A stretch of DNA of 64,000 nucleotides from Armillaria gallica (Eukaryota > Basidiomycota > Agaricomycetes > Agaricales > Physalacriaceae). Shown piece after piece: positions 22,701 to 32,500 of this stretch. Position numbers and translations under genes: made by a program. Below the pieces are notes generated by a model. It was given only the letters and a program-made list of their open reading frames with translations. It was not told the origin of the DNA and did not search any database. Positions within the stretch are counted from its first letter, which is position 1, and every line of letters starts with the position of its first letter. Location: contig JBANDB010000006.1 in assembly GCA_037576215.1 (NCBI GenBank), positions 3,596,001 to 3,660,000 of the forward strand. Reading direction: 5' to 3'.

Positions 22701-25700
22701 CGGTCGAGGATGCCGAAAAGTATCGTGACGAATGTCGACAGTCTATGGGGCAAGCACTCGAAAACATCAGGGGGACATTGTCACACTGCTCTTCTCGTAA
22801 TCAGCGTGTCCTCCAGCTTGCTGGGAAATGGCCAAGACTCACTCCCAGGTCCATTTTGCGTCGCATTTTGAAGGTTGAAGATATTCCGGCAAGCTCTATA
22901 ACAGAGTACGCATTTCTGTATCTAGAGTATCAACGTTCCCAGCGGCTACTTAGAGCAGTTATCAACGGAAATACCACAGAATTTTACAAGGAAGAGCGCA
23001 ACAACATTGTTACGGCCGTGAGTTATCCTGAGTGGATCTTACTCCAGGTTGGTTGCTATCCTCGTCTTTCCGTAGCCTTATTGATAACATCTTTTCTTTC
23101 AGGTGGAGAACGACTTCATCTGCCGGCCGATTCAGACTAATGTTGCCGAAGAAATCATTGCGCCCTCGTCAAACGAGAACTCTGTCCTCCAACTCAATAT
23201 GGGCGAAGGAAAGTCTTCGGTCATTGTTCCCATGGCTGCTGTGGCTTTGGCGGCGGGCGAGGCTATCGTCAGAGTGGTAGTGCTTAAGCCTCTCGCCAAT
23301 CAGATGTTCCAGATGCTTGTTCAGCGTCTGGGAGGACTGTTGAATCGAAGAATTTTCTACATGCCCTTTTCTCGGCAGCTTGACATTACGGTTGAACGAA
23401 TCGGACTCATTCGCAACCTGTATACGAAGTGTATGGAAACGGGTGGAATACTAGTCATCCAGCCTGAACATATTCTGTCGTTCCGACTTATGTGCGTTGA
23501 TCGTCTGATACATGCACCTTTTGACCCCGATGAGGAGGACGTGGAAACACCGTCTGCTGCTTTGTTGGACTTACAAGAATGGATAACTGCGCATTCCAGG
23601 GACATATTGGACGAGAGCGACGAAATCCTCCATTGCCGGTACCAGCTTATCTATACTATCGGACAACAGCGACCTTTGGAAGGTTATCCGGACCGTTGGA
23701 CGACGATACAACAAATTTTCAGTCTCGTCGCAAATTGCGCTCTAACCATTCAACAAGAGTTTCCTCTAGGAGTCGATGTTCGTTCACGGGACGGTTCTTT
23801 CCCATTCTTCCGTATCACTCAACGAGAGGCCGGCGATGCTTTGGTGGCTAGCGTCTGTGAAAAAATTCTCAATGGACAGCTCCCGAATTATCCATTTTTC
23901 TCACGACTTCCAATCGATGTCGTACAGACTTTCATCACCCAACTTCACATCGGCAACGATGTAGCTCGTGCCATCCAGGATCAATGCTTTGAGACGAATA
24001 CATGGCGTCTTCTCCTTATGCTTAGGGGATTATTTGCGCATGGAATCCTTCACTATGTGTTGTCCTCACGCCGCTGGCGAGTCGATTATGGCTTGGATCT
24101 TAGTCGAAGTCTTCTAGCGGTGCCATACAGGGCCAAGGATGTCCCTTCCCTATTGGCAGAATTCGGCCACCCCGATGTTGCCATTTCTCTGACTTGCCTG
24201 TCCTACTACTATAGCGGATTGACCGAGGGCCAGCTCGAAACTTGTTTTCAGCTTCTGTTCAAGCAGGATGATCCGTTGTCGGAATACGAAACTTGGATTA
24301 AGATCAGTCGCTCCATACCGGCACAGTTACATCATCTCAGTGGGGTCAACATCAAGGACAAGGAGCAGTGGACAACTTACCTTGTTCCCCTGTTCCGCCA
24401 AAACCACGTTGTTGTCGATTTCTTCTTGTCGCAGGTTGTCTTTCCAAAACAGGCAAAGGAATTCCCGTCGAAACTCTCCTCCTCAGGATGGGATCTTGCA
24501 GAGAGCAAGCCCAATGTAACGACAGGCTTCAGCGGCACTAACGACAACCAATACCTTCTGCCCACATCTATTCAGCAATGCGATCCCCTCAATCAGCAAA
24601 GCACGAATGCTAAGGTCTTAACCTATCTTCTGCAGCCCGAGAACAATCATTATACATGCCTGCACAATTTCCAAAACGGAAATAGCCCAACCGTTCAAGA
24701 ATTTCTTGGTCTTCTAGTCCAAGAACAACCTGAAGTCCGAGTACTGTTGGACGTTGGGGCACAGATGCTCGAACTTCGCAACAAACAACTGGTCAAGCAT
24801 TGGCTCTCTTTACGTTCGGACTTGTCGGCAGCTGTGTACTTTAGTGAATCGGATGAATTGATGGTGCTGGATCAACGCGGTGGCACAGAGCCACTGTTGT
24901 TGTCCCCCTTCAAGTACCAGCTGGACAAGTGCCTCGTCTATCTCGATCAAGCTCATACAAGAGGCACAGATCTCAAGTTACCTCTTACCTTCAGAGCAGC
25001 AATAACATTGGGATCGAAGGTAACAAAAGATCGCCTTGTGCAAGGTCAGTTTGTTCTCATTCGAACTTCATCATGTGCTGATGGGACTTCATATAGGTGC
25101 CATGAGAATGCGACAGCTGGGCCAAGGACAGTCTGTGATGTTCTTCGCACCGCTTGAGATCGATCAAAGAATCCGGAAAGCGGCAGGAAAACCCGAGTCG
25201 GCTGCGTTGGAAACAATCGACGTTCTGCGATGGGTCATGATAGAGACGTGTGACGATATCACGCATCATGTTCCTCACTGGGCACAACAAGGGTTAGACT
25301 ACTTCCGAAGGAGGGATGCTTGGGATGCTTTCACTGATTCGTGCGATGATCACCTTCTTAACCCTTGGATTCAACCAGAAGGCCGCTCTCTCGTGGATTT
25401 ATACGGGGTGAATGCAGGTTCCGCAACGACAAATGCATCTCTCATGAGCATTCCAGAGCTTCGAGACCGTTGTCGGAAGATTGGCGTCACATTTGTGTCT
25501 GACAACAACATGGATGAAGAACAGGAAAGGGAAGTGAGTCAGGAAATAGAGCGGGAGCAGCAGATCGAAAGGCCAGCAAAGTGTAAACCCGCGACGCATA
25601 GCATACATCGTCACGTTCGTAGTTTCATCGAAACTGGCACCATTCGCTCAAACTCTACCTTCGTGCCATTATTCCGTCCTCTCAGAGGCCTCGAATCGTT

Positions 25701-26360
25701 CAGTGGAGACGCGTGGGCCTCTCGGTTGCTATGCACCAGTGATTTCACGAAAACTGTCGTACGTGAGGATATTGTGTCCATACGTGGAAGGTTCCAAGAT
25801 CCCTCTTCCCAATTCCTAAGATCCGTCAACTGGATCGTTTCTTCCAAGAAGGGCGACGAACTACGATTGGTTGTCCTCAGCCCATTCGAGGTTAACGAAC
25901 TATTGCCGACGATACGAACCAGCAAAGTCGTGCGGCTTCATGTTTATGCACCAAGGGTGACTTCGACGACAAAGCCATTCGACGATCTTCAGTTCCATTA
26001 CTTCCCCCGGATCCTCAGTCCTCTCGATGTGTTCTCTGTCGATAGCCATTTAGTGACACAGCTCAATATCTTTGCAGGCCAGCTATATGTGACGGATCAC
26101 AGTGCCTATCGCACGCTTTGCTCATTCTTGGGTCTTCACTTAGCTGGAGAAACAGACGGTCTTCCGTTCCAAAGCGACGGATTCATCATGAAGCGATACC
26201 GTTCCAAGGTGGTAGACATGACATATCTCCTTTTACGAAGAGCCCTGTTCCGTTCTTGAAGGAGTTGTTTGGGCTGCGGAGGAAGGGTAACACATATCTG
26301 TCGACACATGTTGGCAAGTTGCTGCACGGACATTCATTGACACCAGAATCATTCTCTTGA
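16727..26360 (+). CDS. Giant DUF6606/DUF3638/DUF3645 protein, copy A
   Basis: About 3,000-residue member of a fungal family often labelled ubiquitinyl hydrolase. Order: DUF6606-type N-terminus (MEELLYIINHVFLPP); a long central region with a CRKC pair near 18,680; DUF3638 with LQLNMGEGKSSVIVPM (~23,190-23,235), GGILVIQPEHILSF and DILDESDEIL (~23,605); DUF3645 with DQAHTRGTDLKLP (~24,945-24,985); then KDRLVQGAMRMRQLGQGQ, built across an intron near 25,045-25,095; a charged helix EEQEREVSQEIEREQQIERP; and the end THVGKLLHGHSLTPESFS. Single-base frame breaks occur near 16,815-16,845 (two), 20,925, 22,095 and 26,205. No in-frame stop substitution was found, so either recent decay or assembly indels could explain them. 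A is the least damaged of the three copies. The motifs suggest an ATP-driven motor; substrate and cellular location are unknown. Confidence 0.8.
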
Positions 26361-26789
26361 ACTTTGTGAGTTTGTCACTTGCATTCAGAGAGGGAACTTA
26401 CTGACAAGTTGTCGTAGTGCATGCGTCCAATGATAGCCCAAGGATTAGGTTGCTTATATACTAGCGGTGTTATAATTCTTATTTCCGATTACATTCTCAA
26501 TTTTACATGTAATATACTAGAAGTAATAGAATGCACAAAATCTGAAGCGCTAATTGACCTGGACAGCCAACAACGTACGGATCTTCATGGTTGCCATGCC
26601 ACAGAGTACCCAAGCCATACTTATCAGGCTTGAGATACAAGAGGTATACTGAGAGAAATGGGTGGAACCGTCGTGAAGAGTCGACAAAGTCGCCGTTAAA
26701 CAGACAGACATCAGCAAGAAAACATACCGAGCAAGACAGCCACGAAGAAGTGCGAGAATCCTCTGTAATGAAGTGGGAGGAGGTTTGGC
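26361..26789. other. Spacer between copy A and block X1
   Basis: This is about 430 bp of AT-rich DNA after the stop of giant copy A and before the start of homology with block X2. It presumably carries the 3' end of copy A. No supported gene was seen. Confidence 0.4.
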
Positions 26790-27491
26790 TTCCCTGCCGT
26801 GTGTATGTTAGTCACTTTGATGAATCGGAAAGAAAGAGAAATACTTGCAGACGTTCTCACGAAGTAGGTACCGTTGGGTCATCCAAGAAATGCGAATATG
26901 CTTCTGGAGTGAGATATCCAGTATACGACGGGCCTAGATATGTGAAGATCACGTTGAAGAATAAGTCACCGACAGAGGTGACTTCCATGTAATCATCGAA
27001 CAATGGGCCCCAAGCTAGCATCTCGCTACGATTAGTGAAGACGTTCGGTGGATCGGTTGGAGGAATGTGTGGAGATGGTGGGACCGTGCTAGGACGCTCT
27101 GATGCACTGTTACCAGAGTTGGACCTCGGCGGCAACGGAGGCGGTGGACCTGACGATCGACGACGTGGTGGAAGAGGCGAGGGAATGCTGGAAGTTGGAG
27201 ACTGACGAACAGGAATGGTATAGGTTAAGGATACAATTTCTGACAGTAAAGGTGGTAAATCGCCTCCACCACTGAGCCGATATATCTGGGTATGATGAGA
27301 CGAATCGTGTTGGCCAGTGAATCGTTCGCACAATTAGCACATAAATCGCAGTCAAGACAGCTGAGGCAGTGGACCCGTAGCTTCGAGGGTGAGATGGCCT
27401 GAGGACAGGAATCACAGTGGATATGGCTGGGAGTCATGAGTGATGATGGCTGCCGACCTCGAGATTCAAGCTTTGATTCCATCAAGGTCAC
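26790..27491 (-). pseudogene. ZZ-finger/DUF7514-like gene, truncated copy in block X1
   Basis: The N-terminal part reads HIHCDSCPQAISPS, then VHCLSCLDCDLCANC, which has the spaced cysteine pairs of a ZZ-type zinc finger. A proline-rich linker follows, then WGPLFDDYMEVTSVGDLFF and YLTPEAYSHFLDD, which resembles a fungal DUF7514-like domain. A gap of 7 bases relative to the second copy (near 27,325) breaks the frame between the finger and the linker. Homology to the second copy ends near 26,790, so the C-terminal ~170 residues are missing. Unlike the X2 copy, this one keeps the finger cysteines. The domain assignment is from memory of the families and moderately secure. Confidence 0.6.
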
Positions 27492-27687
27492 CGTGCGTCA
27501 AGGACGTTCATGCCAACAGGCTCGAGTACCTGAGTTCAGTCTTAGTGGGAAAATTGGTGTAAAATGGGCGTAGTATAGTGTTGCTCGTCGAGGGTAGCTA
27601 GGTTTTGAGAACTCGGTGAAATATGGAGACGAACAAGTACATAGTGATTATGTAGCGCAAATTGTGAAATCGGAAGAATCGGCAAAA

Positions 27688-28541
27688 ATGTTCGAACCTT
27701 CACCACCACCACCGCGCTATATCCTTCGCTCTCATTCTTCTACTGTGACCACACTCTTCATTTCCCTGGACAACGAGCGAATATATTCTGGAGACGGTTC
27801 CGGATTCGTCGTATCAACGTCGACACGCACCGGTTACGTCCTATATCCTCTTGGAAGGCCCACAACGATGGATTACTCGATATACAGGAGTGGGGAGCAG
27901 ACATTATCACGCACGCCGCTTTCAATCGATATTATTGGAAGCACAGTTTATAGCAAGGAATGCAGACAAGGTCAAGACAATAAGCTTCATGTATGGCTTC
28001 GCGTCGAGGAGCTGCCAGGAATCGGAGGATCAGTAGCTCTATCTGAATCGTCCATTCCCGTCCTCCAGTATTCGGTGGATGTGAATGCCTTGAACTATTG
28101 CAGGTTTTCGTTGATGCCCCTACCACCGAACGGCAAAGGTATCATAATGTCCCTTCATCTATTCGAGCATAATGGTGCTCTCCGAATACTTATAGCGTAT
28201 GAGAGCGGAAATGTGGCATTGCGGGAATTTGTCAAGTCAGATAGGACAACGTCCGTTGAAGGACTGGGATGGAAAGTTCTGTGGAAGGTGAAGCTACATG
28301 CTGAGGCAAGTACGTGTGCTTTCATTTTCTTTGTGGACGTCTTTAACACTCAACAGTAATGGCGATGGCCGTAACAAACGATAATTCGATGGCATTACTA
28401 TCTGCGTACCAGGCCGATGAAGATGAAGATGACGACGTCATCAGTAAACAAGAAATGGAAGAGCGTTCTCGGTGGCTTATCGGGGGCGCGAAGGATGAAC
28501 TCATCACAGTATGGTCCTTGATGGCGTTCAATAGAACATGA
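27688..28541 (+). pseudogene. ASA1 copy with internal deletions (block X1)
   Basis: Deleted copy of the ASTRA-associated protein 1 gene found intact at 48,427-49,901. The start MFEPSPPPPRYILRSH, the first WD-like segment (ERIYSGDGSGFVV), the DNKLHVWLRVEELPG segment and the end ELITVWSLMAFNRT are retained. Two stretches are missing: the region between PLPPN and IIMSLHLFEH (~28,128) and the region coding the sixth and seventh WD-like repeats (~28,402). Ancestral intron sequences remain around 27,915 and 28,310. The lost repeats would leave an incomplete beta-propeller, so function is unlikely. Confidence 0.75.
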
Positions 28542-29224
28542 GAAGGGGGAGGATATTCCTTGACCGTATTCCATACACTGTACACTAGTTAACTCACGCA
28601 AATTTACACACACACACCACTAAATAAGATCATAGAGCAAAGCATGAGAGAGAGTAGAAGGCAGCTCATAACAGGACAGCCCGCCCTTAAATGTCAATGA
28701 ACTCGCGCTTCATGTCGATGAAGGGAGCTACGCCTACGCCCATGAGCGCTAGCTGCTGGATACAGACGGCTGTGTGGCGATACAATGTCTCCAGCGCAGG
28801 ATGGGGAGGCCGTCCTTGGGACTCTGTCGTACTCTCAGCATTACGTCAACCGAAGACGAGAAGAGTTTACTCAGGATAGCTTGGTTGAGCTCATTCGTGA
28901 GTGCAATCCTAGCTTCGATCCTAACGACCTCCGCCGCTGTACCACCAGCCTCTAAAGGGTCATCCCACGCAAGGATGCCAAAAGTCTTTTTGAATATCCC
29001 TTTTACATCAGGTCGGTGATCCGCTTTGTAGTCCGCCTGTAAAGACTGCCCGTATGCAATCACCTCGCTGAGAGACTTTTCATACCGAGCCACAGATTTC
29101 TCTGCTGCCGACATAGAGACCCCGTTGTTAAAACCATCATCGATATCCATGCTCATGTCATCTCCAAGGTCCATTCCATCCACCATCTCTGAGTGACTGT
29201 CGCTGACGTCCGGATGCGCATGCG

Positions 29225-29229
29225 ATTTT
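29225..29229. repeat. Left target-site duplication of the copia element
   Basis: The 5-bp sequence ATTTT directly precedes the 5' LTR and is repeated after the 3' LTR at 34,265-34,269. The uninterrupted paralogous site at ~50,587 reads GTGATTTTGGCTTC with a single copy, confirming the insertion point. Confidence 0.85.
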
Positions 29230-29547
29230 TGTTGGACGTAGTAGCAGTACGAGACGCACACGGACGACGTATTTGATTTTACTTTCCTTTTTCGTTTACA
29301 TTGCACAGCCTCGCATCTCAGCTTTTACCAACCAGCTGAGATGTGAGTACCTCTACGTATATTCGTCCTAATGTCATACTTACCATATTATAGTAACGCT
29401 ACGCCGTTCTATTTAGGTATCTAATACAAAGCTTTTACCAACCAGCTGAGATTAACGCTACGCCGTTCTATTTAGCGACGCTCTCCTTTTCTCTTCCGAA
29501 CCTACTTTCCGTTGCCACGTCCGAGCCGTACCTCAATAACTCCAAGA
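29230..29547 (+). repeat. 5' LTR of the copia element
   Basis: The LTR begins TGTTGGACG and ends CTCCAAGA, so the 3' terminus is not the usual CA. It contains two copies of a 46-bp sequence (29,320-29,416 interrupted, 29,430-29,475 uninterrupted); see the findings. It should carry the promoter for genomic RNA. Confidence 0.9.
29343..29393 (+). other. Intron-like 51-bp insert in the 5' LTR
   Basis: The insert has donor GTGAGT, a CTAAT branch-site-like pentamer at 29,368-29,372 and a TAG acceptor 21 bases further on. Its flanks rejoin perfectly in the second copy of the surrounding sequence 13 bases downstream. The same insert is in the 3' LTR at 34,060-34,110. Confidence 0.7.
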
Positions 29548-29560
29548 GGTTATGGGCCCC
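29548..29560 (+). other. Primer-binding site, half-tRNA type
   Basis: GGTTATGGGCCCC follows the 5' LTR without a gap. Its complement contains CCCATAACC, which matches the anticodon arm (CAU anticodon) of initiator methionine tRNA. That is the internal half-tRNA primer known for Drosophila copia. The first ATG of the polyprotein frame lies inside this site. Confidence 0.65.
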
Positions 29561-32500
29561 GCTACCATGTCAGCGACAACTGCCATAAAGCTAATCAGTA
29601 CAGCAAAGCTTGAAGGCGATGGGTCAAACTGGGTAGCGTTCGAAGAAAAAATTACCAACAAGTTCCTGGACAAGGGTCTTGGCCGACACCTACGGGGAAC
29701 TGCTCGTGCACCCCCTCATCCAGTTGAGCACAAAGGAAAATTCTACCGGTCTACCGATGCTGGATTTTCGCACCCTCTCTCAGATGATGACCTGGAGAAG
29801 CTGGAGGACAAGTTTGAAGAGTATGAGCAGAAAGAGGCAAAGATGCGCACCATCATTTATGAATCCATCTCCGACTCTACCTTCAATGAGATCAAAGGCG
29901 AAGCAACAGCTGCTCTCGTCTGGAAAAAGCTCATCTCTGTCATGACTGGCAAGGGCGACCTCGTACGCGAACACCTCCTTACTCGGCTTGGCAACATGTC
30001 CTGCTCTGATGAAGGCAACATGCGAGAGCACCTTGGTGAGATGAAGATCCTCCGTGAACGCATTGAGGGCATGGGCCTGAAAATTGAGGACAACCAGTAC
30101 ACGTCGATGATCCAAAAATCACTCCCACCTTCTTATGACCACATCCGCCGCACCCTCTCCGCTGCCAGCAAATTCACAGGAAAGCCCCTCACATCGGAAA
30201 TCCTTGTTGCGGCACTGCATGAAGAATGGGACGAAGAAGTGGCATCAAAGGCCACAGCTGAAAACGTGGCAATGTCTGCTCAACGGCAGAACAAAGGAAA
30301 AGGCCAGAGCTCAGGGGGGAAGTCAAAGAAAAAGCCAGACAGATCCCACCTTAAATGCACGAACCCGGTATGCGGTAAAACTGGCCACCTCATCGCAGAT
30401 TGCTGGTGCGAGGGTGGTGGAAAGGCGGGTCAAGGCCCAGCTTCGAAAAGGAACAAGGCTAAAGGAAAAGGGAAGGCGAAGGCATCAGCATCAGCAGCCA
30501 TTGACGAAAGTGATGATGAACATGTCATTGCGGTTGTAGCTGATGACAATGATGACTCAAATGTGGCCTTAATGTGCACGTCGGACTACAAGGCCGAGGG
30601 CGATGCTCACGTAGCAAGGGGAGAAGAAGTTACAGCAATCGCTGATTGCGGAGCTTCGAAAACGTACTCACCCGAACGTTGGAGATTCAAAAATTACACC
30701 AACATCGACCCGAAGCCCATTAAAGCCGCGAATGGTGAAGTCTTCTATGCAGTAGGCAAAGGGGACCTTCAATTACCATTGCCTATGGGCAAAGATGAAA
30801 AGCCCACCATCGCAAGATTCCGAAACGCATACCATGCACCGAAAATGGCATACACCCTCATATCCTTATCACACGTCAGCCGTGCTGGATTCCCCATCCA
30901 TATTGAACCCACTGACCGTACCATGTATATCCGCACACCACGACCCGATGCTAAGGTCATAGCCAAGATCCCCGAAGCCGGAGGCCTATATATCATCTCA
31001 ACCCCAGGTACACGCCAGACCACAGGAGCAAAACCAGATGTCGCTATGGCGGCAGGTAAGCTCAAAGTGAACATCACTGAGCTACACAATATCTGTGCTC
31101 ACCGAAGCCATACCACTCTCCGTCGCATGTACGTTGATGGCCATATTGAGGGAATCGAGCTTGACCTGAATTCCAAACCGGAATTTTGCGAGACCTGTGT
31201 GAAGGCCAAAGCAAAGCGCAAACCGTTCCCCAAACAAGGCCAATACGAGTATGTTGAGAACACTGGCGACAAGGTTGTTGGAGACTTGATGGGACCGATG
31301 TCCGTCGTATCACTTGGGGGAGCACGCTATGCCTGCACATACCGCGATTTACACACCCACGAATCAAAATCCGAATACTTATCAAAGAAATCGGGTACCT
31401 TTGGGTCGTACAAGCGCTACGAGATCTGGATCAAGGTCCAGCGCGGTGTTGAGGTTATAAAGATCCTGGGTACGGATCGAGGGGGAGAATTCCTAAGCGA
31501 CGAGTTCACTCAGCACCTCAAGGCGAAGGGGACAGAGCGGCACCTCACAGTACATGATTCCCCACAGTCGAACGGAATTGCTGAACGTTCCAATGGATAT
31601 CTGATGGACACGACAAGAGCATTCCTAATCAGCTCAGGATTACCAAAATATCTATGGGCTGAAGCTCACCGGCACGCCGAATGGGTCTACAACCGCACCC
31701 CAACAAAAGCAATACCATCAGGGAAAACCCCATTTGAGATGGCAACTGGCAGGAAGCCCAACATCTCCGGTCTTCGCCCATGGGGATGCCGTTGCTGGGT
31801 CCGAGTCAAGGCACCGGAAAAGCTTGGGGAACATGCTGTTGAGGCGCATTTTGTGGGAATTGATACTGAAGCTAAAGGCTGGAGGATTTACTGGCCTGGA
31901 AAGCGAAGGGTCAGCATCGAACGTGATGTTTACTTCAATAAAGAAGACCTGACTCCAGAACCATTCGTCGTCGAGGGGGAGGATGAAGATATCGACTCTC
32001 CTCAGGCTCCAAAGTCATCTACAGCCTCTCAGCCCACCGAAAATCAGCCAGATGAACCACAAATGCCCACAGAAACTCACCCAGAACGTCCGGAATCTCC
32101 ACTCACAGACATAGAGTCTGATTATACTCCTCAGCCAAGCCGCCCCAAGCGCTCTGCAGCTCCAAAACCAGGCCAACTCGCACAACCAGACTTGCGTAGA
32201 CGTCCCACCACTGCTGGAATAGCGGTAACCATGGCTGAAGATGAGTCAGATGATGATGAGGATGAAGAGCCATTGGGCTCCTCGCTGGTAGACTATGCCA
32301 TGGTAGCGGATGTTGAACCAGTAACCATGAAAGAGGCGCTGAGTGGTCCTGATGAAGAGGAATGGCGTGAGTCGATGCTTGCGGAAGTAAGGCAGTGCGA
32401 GAAGAAGAAAGCGTGGAAGGTGATGAAACGAGAAGATGTTCCCACGAATGCAAATATCGTGGACACGAGGTTCGTTTACCGGGTCAAACGGAACGAAACT

